A stretch of 64,000 nucleotides of DNA from Hesseltinella vesiculosa (GCA_002104935.1 MCGT01000028.1:186001-250000); one strand, 5' to 3'. Shown: positions 23,321 to 32,754, numbered from the stretch's first letter. The notes: generated from the letters alone by a model not told the origin. Program-made: numbers and translations.

Positions 23321-23676
23321 CAAGAAAATCTACCACCTCATACGCCAAATTTGGACCTATTGGCTGAGATTTTGACCGTATTTATTCTTCTTGAAGACCA
23401 CTAAAAGGTCTTACTGAACATTCACCTTGGCCAAGCTGAAGTTTATGATAGTCAAGGTCTCCCACCATCTTTTTATCTCTCCTTTTTTTTATTTTTTTTT
23501 GGCAGATGAATCATTTTTTCTTCTTTCGTTCTTGTGAGCGCGCCGATAAATCATCGAAAACCTCTACCAATCTACTCCAATTTTTCATCACGCTTGCTTA
23601 TGTTGAGGGGAATAATGGCTATAAATGCAAGCCTTCCTGACAACATACCGCCGAGCTAAGGCTGAAACAATCCCCA

Positions 23677-23714
<38 letters not shown>

Positions 23715-23965
23715 AGAGATAAAAAGGTAGTGGGAGGCCTTGACTATCATAAACTTCAGCTTGGCCAAGGCGAATCTTCAGTAAGACCTTTTAGTGGTCT
23801 TCAAGAAGAAATACGGTCAAAATCTCAGCCAACAGGTCCAAATTTGGCGCATATGAGGTGGTAGTTTTTCCTGTCATATCCTAGGGGTCCCTTGTTGAAA
23901 ATGACCTTTTTTTATTTTTTAGCTGGGGAATCAGAAATGTCAAAACGAAAGTGACAAAACGTTGA
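23240..23965. repeat. smaller nested inverted repeat around an A-rich loop
   Basis: About 23240-23490 is inverted and repeated at about 23708-23965, with several base differences. The arms read AGACCTTTTAGTGGTCTTCA in one orientation and its complement in the other. The loop (about 23491-23707) contains a 185 bp unit and a run of more than 30 A residues at 23681-23712. This second arm has no counterpart in the right half of the giant palindrome, so it arrived with the inserted block. Confidence 0.7.
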
Positions 23966-24238
23966 CTTCATTTCCGTGAGTTCTGTATGACTCCACAGTG
24001 TCTGAAGCCTGAGACTCATCTGAGTCTCAAAAATACTTGGTGAGACTGAGGTGGCACAAAGGACCTTGACAAAGTCTCATCGATGAGACAGGCCAATCAA
24101 TGTTTTGGTTTATCACAACAGGCCAATCAGACGTCAACAAATGCGGCGCGGTTTCAATATAAACGCGGCGTGTGAGTTTTTTTTTTTTCAACCTCTTTCT
24201 TGTGTCTTGCTGAACAACATCTAACCATACCATTCACT
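23966..24238 (+). promoter_or_regulatory. promoter of the recombinase-like gene with two CCAAT boxes and a TATA element
   Basis: Two copies of AGGCCAATCA lie about 30 bp apart at 24089-24098 and 24119-24128. TATAAACGCGG starts at about 24158, roughly 80 bp before the ATG. Upstream are repeated GAGACT/AGTCTC words (24009-24086), some self-complementary. This is a complete-looking RNA polymerase II promoter in front of a gene that is now broken. Confidence 0.5.
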
Positions 24239-25681
24239 ATGAATAATCAAAAAGAAAAATCCCCTGCTCAGCGATCCACTGTGAATAATGATCGTCTCCA
24301 ACGTGTGCTTGACAATAACTCAGATATGCACTATGCGAGTCAAATGGTCCTGGTTCAAAGTATTGATCGACGACCCGTGAACACGACCAAATCATACGAA
24401 GCTAAACAAAAGGAATGGGTTGTAAGTATTATTTCTGCATTCTTCCACTTCATTGTAGTTAACAATGAATTTTCTTATTAGCAATGGTGTCGTGACAAAG
24501 GCTTTACAGATGGTGAACTTGCCAGCGATCAGAAGCTTAATTATTTTTGTCTGACTTTGTCATGAATCGTGGGCGCAAGTTGCGACGGAACAATGACGGA
24601 ACCCCCATCCCTCTAGGCAAGGCATCAATACTTGCTTATGTAAAGGCTGTATCAGATATTTACAATCAGCAGCATGCACTTGGCACCAACACAAACGGAC
24701 CAGCGGGAGGACCGCTTGTTAGGACATTCCTAGAAAATCTCGACAAAGAACGCGTCCGATCCAAACGCGCTAACTATGAAGACCGCTGAAAAAACACTCT
24801 GAATGACGGATATACGGTGAAAGAGTTAGGCTTGGTTAGCACATACTACTTGACTGAAAAAAACAACCTTGTTGGCTGTCGCGATCGACTTTGTTTTTTA
24901 TTAAGTCATGCAATGCTATGTCGTAGCCAGAATGCTCTTGGTCTTCAGTTTGCAGACTTATTTGCTACGATTGTCGAGGATCAAGGTATGACCGAATGCA
25001 TGGCTTTGGTAGCTACGATGAATTTTGGAAAGACCAACCAACATGGGAAAATCGAAGATGGATCATCTTTGCGGCATCGAGATCCTAATCTGTGCTCGGT
25101 GGGTGGTCTCGCACTTTATTATTTTGCAAGATTTCACCACCAAAATGAACCATTTCCGGATTTTACACGACGAGAGAACTGGTACGACATCTCTCACTCT
25201 TTCCAGGAAATAACGAAAAGACGCCATCTCTTTCAGAACTCAGTTCAATTCATATGTGGAAGCGTTCAAAAAAGTTGGCATACGCACATCTAAAGGTACC
25301 CACGCCAACCGGAAGAGTGCGTTAAACATCATTGCACAACACGTCGTGTCTGGTGACCAACAAAGAATAGTTGGACGATGGGGCACCGATCGCATGGTTG
25401 GTTGCTATGTGTCTAGTCTGCCGATGGAAGCGATGAAGGGCTTGGCTGGTTATGCCAACTTTCGCGGCAATTACTTTGTTACGCGGGCTGTGGTGCAGCC
25501 ACCTTTGGAATTGCAACGCCTTATATTTCCAAAAATTGAATATTGGATAGAAAGGTTCCATCGTGGGGATGGGATTCAAGACGACATAGCATGCCCAAAC
25601 TTCCTCGATCTTCTCAATCGACTACGTGTGGTTTTTCTTCAGGTAAATATAAATATATATAATATTAAGCTGGTTTACTAA
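24239..25681 (+). pseudogene. degenerate Crypton-like tyrosine recombinase
   Basis: The text matches Crypton/Ndc10-type tyrosine recombinases. It has an N-terminal segment with YEAKQKEW joined across an intron (24422-24481) to WCRDKGFTDGELASDQK, then RGRKLRRNNDG and a catalytic-core-like LLSHAMLCRSQNALGLQF. Further on come CSVGGLALYYFARF, GTHANRKS (the His-x-x-Arg motif), GRWGTDRMVGCYVSS (the Trp and Tyr region) and PPLELQRLIFPKIEYW. It is broken: one base is lost in a T run near 24550, a TGA sits at 24787-24789 in an otherwise open frame, and frame changes fall at about 25190-25240. The putative catalytic Arg, His-x-x-Arg and Tyr are all still readable. The last exon ends at a donor after VVFLQ (25642). 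Confidence 0.75.
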
Positions 25682-25696
25682 CAATGTAATATATAG

Positions 25697-25875
25697 GATT
25701 CCGTTTCCATTCCGTTTCCATTCCGTTTCCATTCCGTTTCCATTCCGTTTCCATTCCGTTTCCATTACGTTTCCATTCCGTTTCCATTCCGTTTCCATTC
25801 CGTTTCCATTACGTTTCCATTCCGTTTCCATTACGTTTCCATTACGTTTCCATTACGTTTCCATTACGTTTACGT
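25697..25875 (+). repeat. 11-bp minisatellite, about 16 units
   Basis: Tandem units of CCGTTTCCATT, with a variant ACGTTTCCATT that becomes dominant towards the 3' end. It starts directly after a plausible splice acceptor (TATATAG, 25691-25697), where the recombinase coding sequence should resume with Asp-Ser-Val. The array therefore seems to have grown from coding sequence. It has no unique spacers and is not a CRISPR array. Confidence 0.9.
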
Positions 25876-25882
25876 TTTTTTT

Positions 25883-26743
25883 ATGACATCCTCTTCATCC
25901 TCTTCAATTTTTCAGAAACCTCCAGAATGGCGTCCTGGATTCGATCTTGCGAGCAAGAATCTGCTCAAGCATCAGGACGTCAAGGACATTGTGACAAGAG
26001 CAGTTGTCAGTACTGCAGGTGAAATGTACTCTTTGGGCGACACGAACTGGCCATATGGCTCGACATCGGACGTCGTAAATGCTTCTCAACACCAATTACT
26101 CGACCACCCCCCTATAATAATTGAAGTGCAATACGAGGTCACGTTTGACTTTATAAATCGGGACATTCGATATTGCACAATGGCATACAATCGCTACAGC
26201 AAGCTGCCCGTTCTCATCGTGTACTGCATCAATAAGGTCACTGGCATTGCCTCCAATTTGATTCAACCCAGCATCCTTCCATGCTCAACCTCCTTGGTGT
26301 GTGATCTGTGGGCTCGCAAGTGCATTATCATCAGCAAGGATCTCGTCCAGTCATGGATTGGCAAGCCGCTTGTCCCGTTTGCGGCGTTGACCATCTTTAT
26401 GGTTTCAAAAGAGGAGTGCTTGGTGGCGAGTGCGAACTGGCAAGACGCGACATTGGAGCATCTTTTTGGAGTCATGAAACAAATGATCAAGAGTAAAATG
26501 GACCGCGAGGCACTGCTCCTCGATGCAATTGCGTCCATCTGTGATGCCAGCACGAAACAATTTGACAGCATAATTGATACAAGTGAGCGCCTCGCGTATA
26601 CGTCTACGTCTACGATCATCGATGAAGCACATAACGGAAAGAAGAAACTCCTGGCCATCAAGCGGCAATTCCAGGAGATTGGCGACGAGGACGACGAAGG
26701 CCAGGCTTGCGTGTTAATTTTTAGGGTATTTTCTCCGCGCTGA
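25883..26743 (+). CDS. Rpn/PD-(D/E)xK nuclease-like protein of a mobile element
   Basis: An open frame of 286 residues right after the minisatellite. A serine-rich start (MTSSSSSSIFQ) overlaps a possible splice acceptor (TTTTCAG, 25911-25917), so the first residues may be intron and the gene may continue the recombinase upstream. The core reads HPPIIIEVQYEVTFDFINRD, then RYCTMAYNRYSKLPVLIVYC. The order Glu-x-Gln, then an Arg...Tyr segment, then LPVL resembles Rpn/YhgA-type PD-(D/E)xK nucleases, as I remember them. The C-terminal part (about residues 185-275) is helical and charged and ends in an acidic stretch. A broken relative lies at 6947-7969. The nuclease assignment is inference. Confidence 0.5.
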   Translation: MTSSSSSSIFQKPPEWRPGFDLASKNLLKHQDVKDIVTRAVVSTAGEMYSLGDTNWPYGSTSDVVNASQHQLLDHPPIIIEVQYEVTFDFINRDIRYCTMAYNRYSKLPVLIVYCINKVTGIASNLIQPSILPCSTSLVCDLWARKCIIISKDLVQSWIGKPLVPFAALTIFMVSKEECLVASANWQDATLEHLFGVMKQMIKSKMDREALLLDAIASICDASTKQFDSIIDTSERLAYTSTSTIIDEAHNGKKKLLAIKRQFQEIGDEDDEGQACVLIFRVFSPR

Positions 26744-27063
26744 GCCCAGTCTCAGTCTTGAGACACAGAAATTTGGCTGGCGTGAGTCCGACACTAAAAT
26801 ACCTGTGCCCGAGAAAATTTTGGAAATTTCACTCAATTTTCGAACATTTTTTAAGCATCAACAAGTTTATTTTTTATCCTGTGCTTATCTAAAGACATGC
26901 CATTACTTGCTTGTTGTTGCTCTAGCAATTGCACGGCTTCGAGAAAATTTGGAAATTTCCTTTTTTTTTTATTTTTTTATTTTGTATTTAACACACTGGA
27001 CATTTCCTAACATTTTTTAAGCATCAACGGTTGCGAGTTTATTATTGAACAATGTCTATGTTT
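26744..27063. other. 3' flank of the inserted recombinase block
   Basis: This stretch contains CAGTCTCAGTCTTGAGACAC just after the stop, echoing the GAGACT words in front of the recombinase promoter. Two imperfect direct copies of a GAGAAAATTTGGAAATTTC-type segment lie at about 26812-26830 and 26940-26958, each followed by a related CATTTTTTAAGCATCAAC block. No gene. Confidence 0.4.
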
Positions 27064-27257
27064 GCTATGAAATTAGCCATTTTCTTCTTTCGTTCTTGTG
27101 AGCGCGCCGATAAATCATCGAAAACCTCTACCAATCTACTCCAATTTTTCATCACGCTTGCTTATGTTGAGGGGAATAATGGCTATAAATGCAAGCCTTC
27201 CTGACAGCATACCGCCGAGCTAAGGCTGAAACAATCCCCAAGCAAAAAAAAAAAAAA
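27064..27257 (+). repeat. direct duplicate of the 185 bp unit at 23506-23690
   Basis: Both copies run from TTCTTCTTTCGTTCTTGTGA to CAATCCCCAAGC followed by an A run, with one or two differences. An inverted third copy is at about 33485-33660. The two direct copies flank the inserted block 23691-27244, so they mark where the left palindrome arm was interrupted. Confidence 0.8.
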
Positions 27258-27954
27258 AAAAGCGGTCATTCAAAACGGAGCTCTCTCCATTTCTCTGTGT
27301 GTGCCAGCATTCCCGTGCGCGTCATGATGGTAATCTATGATGGTTAAAAACATAGAACGCATAGCTTACTTGGTTCATAAACACTTGCACGTGTATCGTG
27401 TCAGAATACTTGCCGCCTGCCAAATTTTGGGGGTGGCGCCTAGTGCAAAATTTAAACTCAAGAAAGCAAGGAAGTAGGTTGCTATAGCAACCGGCAAATA
27501 CTCAATTTGGAGACTGAGTCGGGAACATGGTGCTAATGTGAAAACGGAAATGAAGCAACATCTTTTACAAAGGCCAGTATGGCATCTGGAACATTGTGCA
27601 AAAGTCAATCACGTGGCAATACACAGCGAAAACCAAAAAAAAAAAATGAAGTGATGCCGGTGCGCGTCACCTTGTAAACAAATGCACGGTGTCATGGTGG
27701 CGAAAAAGAACAAATCGCACTTCTATTGATAGACTTGGCAATGTAACGCGTTAGATGCAGGTGGTATTCTGTAGCTATGAAATCCTTTGTGAAGCTTCAA
27801 ACGGTGCCTTCGATGCCAGCAAAAGTAAAAGACATTTCAGGAAAAAACTGGAGACGCAAATGCTCTCTCGAAAATATCTGAATAGAAAAAAAGCTGCGCT
27901 GTCAAAAAAATAACCACTCAAAATCATTCTGATTAAGCCAGGGTACACTATTTT

Positions 27955-28614
27955 ATGAACAAAGTGCACTCATTTTTGAAAAATAGCTACTCAAAATCAA
28001 TTTGACAAAGCCATGGCAGGTCGTTTTACGAAAAAAAAGTAGGAATTTTTGTCAACAGAGTCCCCGGGACACGCGTGAAAAACGTCAAGTCTGAAGAAGC
28101 AATGCGGGAGTTGAAAGCAGGTACATCCCAGGTTCGAAAAAAAGTCCAAATTTAGACATAGCAAGAAAAGTGTCATTTTTAAACAAATACTTACCTTCAA
28201 AGGGAATAAAAATAATTGTGAGCGATATATTTTTCTTTATATGGGTGGTGGATTTTTTGAAAATATACTTTCCTTTTTACGACAATTGACCCTTTTATGG
28301 AATGTATATTTTCAAAAAATCCACCACCCATATAAAGAAAAATATATCGCTCACAATTATTTTTATTCCCTTTGAAGGTAAGTATTTGTTTAAAAATGAC
28401 ACTTTTCTTGCTATGTCTAAATTTGGACTTTTTTTCGAACCTGGGATGTACCTGCTTTCAACTCCCGCATTGCTTCTTCAGACTTGACGTTTTTCACGCG
28501 TGTCCCGGGGACTCTGTTGACAAAAATTCCTACTTTTTTTTCGTAAAACGACCTGCCATGGCTTTGTCAAATTGATTTTGAGTAGCTATTTTTCAAAAAT
28601 GAGTGCACTTTGTT
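27955..28614. repeat. perfect central palindrome
   Basis: Arms 27955-28267 and 28305-28614 are exact inverted copies as far as I can read, around a 37 bp loop (28268-28304). Two identical mirror-image 67-codon frames (27997-28200 minus and 28372-28575 plus) result from the symmetry and are not supported as genes. Confidence 0.85.
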
Positions 28615-28661
28615 CTCTTTTAATCCGAATAAAATGACGGATTCACAGAATTATACGAGTA

Positions 28662-28758
28662 GACAAGACCTAGATTGTGTTGTACTTTTCTTTATTCAAA
28701 TTCCGATATATTAAAAAAAAATAAATGTCAGAGAGAGTGTCAAAAGTGTAAAGTTATC
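28662..28758 (+). repeat. left inverted terminal repeat of the DIRS element
   Basis: Runs from GACAAGACCTAGATTGTG to AGTGTAAAGTTATC and is the inverse of 32658-32754 with no difference seen. Outside it, the left end has a further 47 bp (28615-28661) that is not in the right end but is represented in the internal complementary region. Confidence 0.85.
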
Positions 28759-28790
28759 AAATATAAAGAAGGGAAAGGGAGGGGAGGGCC

Positions 28791-28888
28791 AATCTAGGTC
28801 TTGTCTACTCGTATAATTCTGTGAATCCGTCATTTTATTCGGATTAAAAGAGAATTATACTTCATTGGCGACAAGACCTAGATTGTGT
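28791..28888 (+). repeat. internal complementary region of the DIRS element
   Basis: Its left half is the reverse complement of the element's left end and its right half that of the right end. The two halves meet at AAAGAGAATTATACTTC, the sequence expected of a circularised element junction. In DIRS elements this region templates completion and circle closure of the cDNA. Confidence 0.85.
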
Positions 28889-28915
28889 GTTGCAAGAAAT
28901 ACCATCGATGAAGTG

Positions 28916-30181
28916 TTATTCCTGGCGGAGCACTGTCGAGGTAATGTCGGAGGAGTGGGCAGAGGACAAGCGGTAATGGTCATGGAAGACGTTGCGGGAG
29001 GTCCAGTTCCCTTGAACCAAGATATCGTCAATAGCCACTCCCCTGATGGCGGCAAGGGTGGATCCCAGTGCCCGTGCCTTTGGGCGTTTGACGTGGGCTG
29101 GACGAGGGATCAAATCAAGGAAGTGGCGTATGTGGCGTCGGATGGAGTCAGGGGAGACCGTCAAGGCAAGGTTGCCCAAGTTTCGGATCAGTGGGGTGAA
29201 GAAAGGCTTGGGTTTGTTGTCGAAGTCCGGGAAAGGTTGTTGACATGGAGCTGGTGTGCGCTCGCAGTAGGTGTTATAAGCACGCACCGGGCAAAGCATA
29301 GGGTCCTGGGCGAAGGGGGCGATCGTAATTTCCTTCGTGATCGAGAAACCCTGACGGCGTTCCTCCGGGTTGATGATTGACAGGTGAAGGTAGCCGGTGA
29401 CACCATGGATGTACGAGTCATCCCTGTCGATGGAGTTGATATCGGCGGCTCGTAAGAATCCCGTGATGCCGAGTAAGAAACACACCTTCGCGGTCAGAAC
29501 CCGTAACGAGAGCTGGGGGTTGTCGTGATCCGTACGGATGCTGTCCAAGACAGGGGTGATATCGAAACGGCTGTAGGGTGCAACCCGAATGTGCGTTTTT
29601 CGCAGTGCGAGGAAGTACTCCGTGAATGTTGCGTCGAACATAATCCTCTGGCGGTGGGCTTTGTCTGGAATAAGTGCTAGGATGGCGAATTTTGCGGTGG
29701 CGCATGTCGGTGGTTGCCAAGGGCGTGTTGATCGCTGGCGGGAAATAAAGGACATGATGTCCGCAGGGGAAGGGGAGTAAGGGTTCACCGGCGGGTTGAC
29801 AGTTGAGGACCACTTGATAAATGCGTCTTGGAAGTACTTGTAGTTAGTTTTTCCTTGGGTGCTTTCGCCTCTGATGATGACGTCGATAGAAGCGCTGTCC
29901 AGTCCTTGTGCCTCGAGGTGTTGCCGTTTACGTCGAAGGCGAGAATCCTCCAAGGCATCAAGGGAGGGACGTCGCTTACCGGATCGTTGACGATATGTTG
30001 GCACGGAATAAGGATGGGGCGGCGTCGGGTCGTCATTCTCATAAGGAGGGGCCACCAAATCGCACTCGTCCAGAGGGGAGCCACAATGGTCGCTGGTTGG
30101 CGAGAGTCGTGGAGACGTTGGAGGACTGGAAGAAGTAAGTTCCATGGGGGACACAGATAAGGCCGATGCCAAGCTGTCCAT
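28916..30181 (-). CDS. DIRS tyrosine recombinase
   Basis: 421 residues from the ATG at 30181 (MDSLASALSVSPMEL). A Pro/Ser/Arg-rich N-terminus precedes a DNA-binding region (residues about 130-200) and the catalytic domain. The domain has LGITGFLRAADI (first Arg), YLHLSIINPEE, CPVRAYNTYCERT, RPKARALGSTLAA (second Arg box) and GNWTSRNVFHDHYRLS (Trp and nucleophile Tyr region). It overlaps the reverse transcriptase ORF by about 400 bp in another frame, as in DIRS1. The same frame stays open far upstream to 32605. I take the internal ATG as the start because the upstream text is not recombinase-like. Confidence 0.88.
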   Translation of the reverse strand: MDSLASALSVSPMELTSSSPPTSPRLSPTSDHCGSPLDECDLVAPPYENDDPTPPHPYSVPTYRQRSGKRRPSLDALEDSRLRRKRQHLEAQGLDSASIDVIIRGESTQGKTNYKYFQDAFIKWSSTVNPPVNPYSPSPADIMSFISRQRSTRPWQPPTCATAKFAILALIPDKAHRQRIMFDATFTEYFLALRKTHIRVAPYSRFDITPVLDSIRTDHDNPQLSLRVLTAKVCFLLGITGFLRAADINSIDRDDSYIHGVTGYLHLSIINPEERRQGFSITKEITIAPFAQDPMLCPVRAYNTYCERTPAPCQQPFPDFDNKPKPFFTPLIRNLGNLALTVSPDSIRRHIRHFLDLIPRPAHVKRPKARALGSTLAAIRGVAIDDILVQGNWTSRNVFHDHYRLSSAHSSDITSTVLRQE

Positions 30182-31794
30182 GGGATCGTCATGGCGTCTG
30201 TGCCCTGGGCTGATGGGTCGTATCGCCAGGTCAAGTAATGGGGTAGGTGATGGTTCCTGCTGGAAGCAAAGGCGTCTACGTCGTGGGGGCCCCATCGGTG
30301 ATCTAGTTTGCGAAAGCTCACCGGAGAGATCGACCATTCGGAATTCTTCGTTAGGTCCAGGCGAGAAGGGCTGTCGGCTGGGTTCAATGCGGAAGGTATG
30401 AATGTAAGGTGAAGACGCGTGTTGTCCGCCAAACACTGTTTCCAAATCGTGATGGCTAAATCGCGTAGTTGTGTTGAGTGTGTCCCGCCCCAGTGGTTGA
30501 TGTAGGCAATTGCCGTCGTATTGTCGCAGTGTAGGTGTACCGCTTGGCCACGGATTTGTGGTAGTTGGATCAAATACTTCACGGCGAGTAGCTCCTTCAT
30601 GTTGATATGGAGTTGTGCTTCCTGAGGCGACCAGGGGTATGACAAGTGGTGGGTACCTATCCAAGCCCCCCAACCTAGATCCGATGCGTCCGTGAATGCT
30701 TCTACCGTAGGTGGTTCGGCTATGAAGGATTGTCCGTTCCAGGAAGAGAGGTGAGAGATCCACCAGCGCAATTCCTCTTTCGCAGGTTGGGACAATGTGA
30801 TTGGTGCAGACCAATGATGGTGTGATTCCCACAATGTCGTGCGGAGTTGGAATAAATGTTGCAGATACAATCGGGCTGGGCGAATCGCAGGAGACGCCGC
30901 TTGCGCCATACCAATAAAGGAAGCCAGGAGGCGGAGGGTGGCTGGCTTGCGCAAGAGATACAATGCCTTGCGTCGAATGTCCCGGAGTTTGGCTCCTGGG
31001 ATCGTCAAGGACATTTGCTGGCTGTTGATCCTGAAACCCAGGTGTTCTATTATCTGCGCCGGCGAGAGGCATGACTTCCTCATGTTGATCAGGAAGCCTA
31101 GAGATTGTAGCTTGTGTTGAACCATTTGGGTGTGTTTGTGCGCCAGGTGTGATGTCGGAGCAATGATGATCAGATCGTCGAGGTAGGCCGATATTCTTAT
31201 CCCCAAGGATCGAGCCCACTGGAGCACCGGGCGGAGAATTTTGGTGAATACCAAAGGGGAGAGTGACATGCCGAAAGGCAGGGAGCGAAATTGGTATTGC
31301 TGGTCCTTCCAGGCAAACCGGAGCAGGTGCTGCGAGTTCGGATGGATGGGGACGTGGAGGAAGGCGTCCTGAAGGTCGAGGCTGGTCATGTAATCCCCCG
31401 GTTGAATCAGTCGACATACCTCCTTGAGCGTTTCCATGCGGAAATGAGTAGGTTGAACGTAGCTGTTGAGATTGCGTAGGTTGATAACTGGCCGTAGGTC
31501 GCCTGATTTCTTCGGGATCACGAACAGGGAGGACACGAATCCCGGGGACGGAGTAGCGGTAGTAATGGCGCTCTTCGTGAGGAGTGTGTTTATTTCTGTC
31601 TGGAGGGCAGATGTTATTGGCGATGTCGTCGGGGACGTCTTGGGATTTGTGGATACGGAGACTTTGGATGTTGGCTGTAGCGGAGGTAAGGTAATTAAGG
31701 GAATGAGGTACCCTTGAGTAACGACGTTGCGCACCCACTGGTTTGAAGTGAGAGCGTTCCATGCGGAAGAAAAGTGTTGTAATCTTCCACCCAC
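29785..31794 (-). CDS. DIRS reverse transcriptase-RNase H with C-terminal domain
   Basis: About 670 residues with no ATG at its start. The frame overlaps the end of the gag-like ORF, so expression probably needs a frameshift or reinitiation. Order of parts: PVGGRLQHFSSAWN lead, RT with FVIPKKSGDLRPVINLRNLN, SLDLQDAFLHVPIHP, FRSLPFGMSLSPLVFTKIL and the active-site YLDDLII. The RNase H domain has EAFTDASDLGWGAW, NMKELLAVKYL and HCDNTTAIAYI. The C-terminal part reads WGPHDVDAFASSRN and CPPWNLLLPVLQRL, the region often described as methyltransferase-like in DIRS elements. No stop or frameshift was seen. Confidence 0.88.
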   Translation of the reverse strand: MGGRLQHFSSAWNALTSNQWVRNVVTQGYLIPLITLPPLQPTSKVSVSTNPKTSPTTSPITSALQTEINTLLTKSAITTATPSPGFVSSLFVIPKKSGDLRPVINLRNLNSYVQPTHFRMETLKEVCRLIQPGDYMTSLDLQDAFLHVPIHPNSQHLLRFAWKDQQYQFRSLPFGMSLSPLVFTKILRPVLQWARSLGIRISAYLDDLIIIAPTSHLAHKHTQMVQHKLQSLGFLINMRKSCLSPAQIIEHLGFRINSQQMSLTIPGAKLRDIRRKALYLLRKPATLRLLASFIGMAQAASPAIRPARLYLQHLFQLRTTLWESHHHWSAPITLSQPAKEELRWWISHLSSWNGQSFIAEPPTVEAFTDASDLGWGAWIGTHHLSYPWSPQEAQLHINMKELLAVKYLIQLPQIRGQAVHLHCDNTTAIAYINHWGGTHSTQLRDLAITIWKQCLADNTRLHLTFIPSALNPADSPSRLDLTKNSEWSISPVSFRKLDHRWGPHDVDAFASSRNHHLPHYLTWRYDPSAQGTDAMTIPWTAWHRPYLCPPWNLLLPVLQRLHDSRQPATIVAPLWTSAIWWPLLMRMTTRRRPILIPCQHIVNDPVSDVPPLMPWRILAFDVNGNTSRHKDWTALLSTSSSEAKAPKEKLTTSTSKTHLSSGPQLSTRR

Positions 31795-31802
31795 CGGTAT
31801 CT

Positions 31803-32612
31803 TTAAGAGCGTGGGGTCGACGGTTTTGGGTTTGTGTGCCTGAAGGTTGGCCGAAAATCCCGCTTGGCTGAGTCGGGATGGATAGGTTGAGGTTCTGGTC
31901 GTGCGACCGTTGATTGGGGCGAGTTAAATCGCGCTTTTCCCTTTCTGGGTTTAGGTCCCAGCTGGGTACGAATGGCTTTTTGGAGTGAAGCATGTTCCAG
32001 TAACTTCTTGGCAGGAAGAAGGGGAGTTTGTTGAGAATCTTGGGGGGCAGCATCTTCCCATGTTGATTCCAGTTGAATGGGCTTGAGCTTTTGGGCCCTG
32101 CACGCGTTGTCAATGCGGTATTGAGATACCAGGGTTGCTGTGTCCGCCAACAATGCTTCCACCGTGCGGACCAGAAGTAAAATGGTGTCAGGGGTGGTGC
32201 TACCAGGAGCGCCACGAACCACATCATGAGCAAAGACATCCAATGGTCGAGTGATACCAGAGAGGCGGTATTGTATTTCACGCAGTTGTTTATCCAGTCG
32301 TAAGGCATCTGGTGGTAGGTCCAGATCGCCAAGAGGAGGAGCTGCGTAGTCCCTGTCAAGGACTTGAGGACAGCCCCTGAGGATCTGCTTCCGTTCAGAC
32401 TCGGGGAGTGGGGAACGGAAGAAAGGCTGTTCGAGCTGAGGTAGGGCGGCTCGTAGTGCTGGGTAAGGGCGTAAAATCGTGGCCGGTTGAACCACAGTGA
32501 CATGCTCATCTTCTTGGATGGTAGTGAAGTCGTGTTCGGATGGTCCAGTTGACAGGCGAGTCTCCAAGGAGTTAATACGATTAATGAGCTGTTGTATAAG
32601 TTCATCAGACAT
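31803..32612 (-). CDS. DIRS gag-like protein
   Basis: 269 residues from the ATG at 32612 (MSDELIQQLINRINSLE). It has a short N-terminal coiled coil, a central helical region with RALDKQL-like repeats and a basic Gln/Pro-rich C-terminus ending PKPSTPRS. There is no zinc knuckle, as is usual for DIRS gag proteins. The frame is open further upstream to 32774, but the ATG at 32612 is the first after the terminal repeat. The stop lies inside the 5' overlap with the reverse transcriptase frame. Confidence 0.75.
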   Translation of the reverse strand: MSDELIQQLINRINSLETRLSTGPSEHDFTTIQEDEHVTVVQPATILRPYPALRAALPQLEQPFFRSPLPESERKQILRGCPQVLDRDYAAPPLGDLDLPPDALRLDKQLREIQYRLSGITRPLDVFAHDVVRGAPGSTTPDTILLLVRTVEALLADTATLVSQYRIDNACRAQKLKPIQLESTWEDAAPQDSQQTPLLPAKKLLEHASLQKAIRTQLGPKPRKGKARFNSPQSTVARPEPQPIHPDSAKRDFRPTFRHTNPKPSTPRS

Positions 32613-32657
32613 CTCTCTTGATCGATGGTAAATGAGCCGAAAGGCGATAAAGAAAAA

Positions 32658-32754
32658 GATAACTTTACACTTTTGACACTCTCTCTGACATTTATTTTTT
32701 TTTAATATATCGGAATTTGAATAAAGAAAAGTACAACACAATCTAGGTCTTGTC
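32658..32754 (-). repeat. right inverted terminal repeat of the DIRS element
   Basis: Inverse copy of 28662-28758. A further 17 bp to 32771 belong to the right end only and are present in the internal complementary region. Confidence 0.85.

Noticed and set aside
25622..25831. Minus-strand frame of METEWKRNGNG repeats
   Set aside because: A translation artefact of the 11-bp tandem array (11 codons per three units).
25697..25875. CRISPR-like array
   Set aside because: Units are 11 bp and contiguous with no spacers; this is a minisatellite in a eukaryotic genome.
27375..27608. 77-codon frame repeated identically at 33121-33354
   Set aside because: The repetition comes from the palindrome. It has no start context or known domain.
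30182..32605. Upstream part of a 1229-codon minus-strand frame inside the DIRS element
   Set aside because: It overlaps gag and reverse transcriptase in another frame and its text is Pro/His/Arg-rich shadow sequence. Only the last 421 codons are recombinase.
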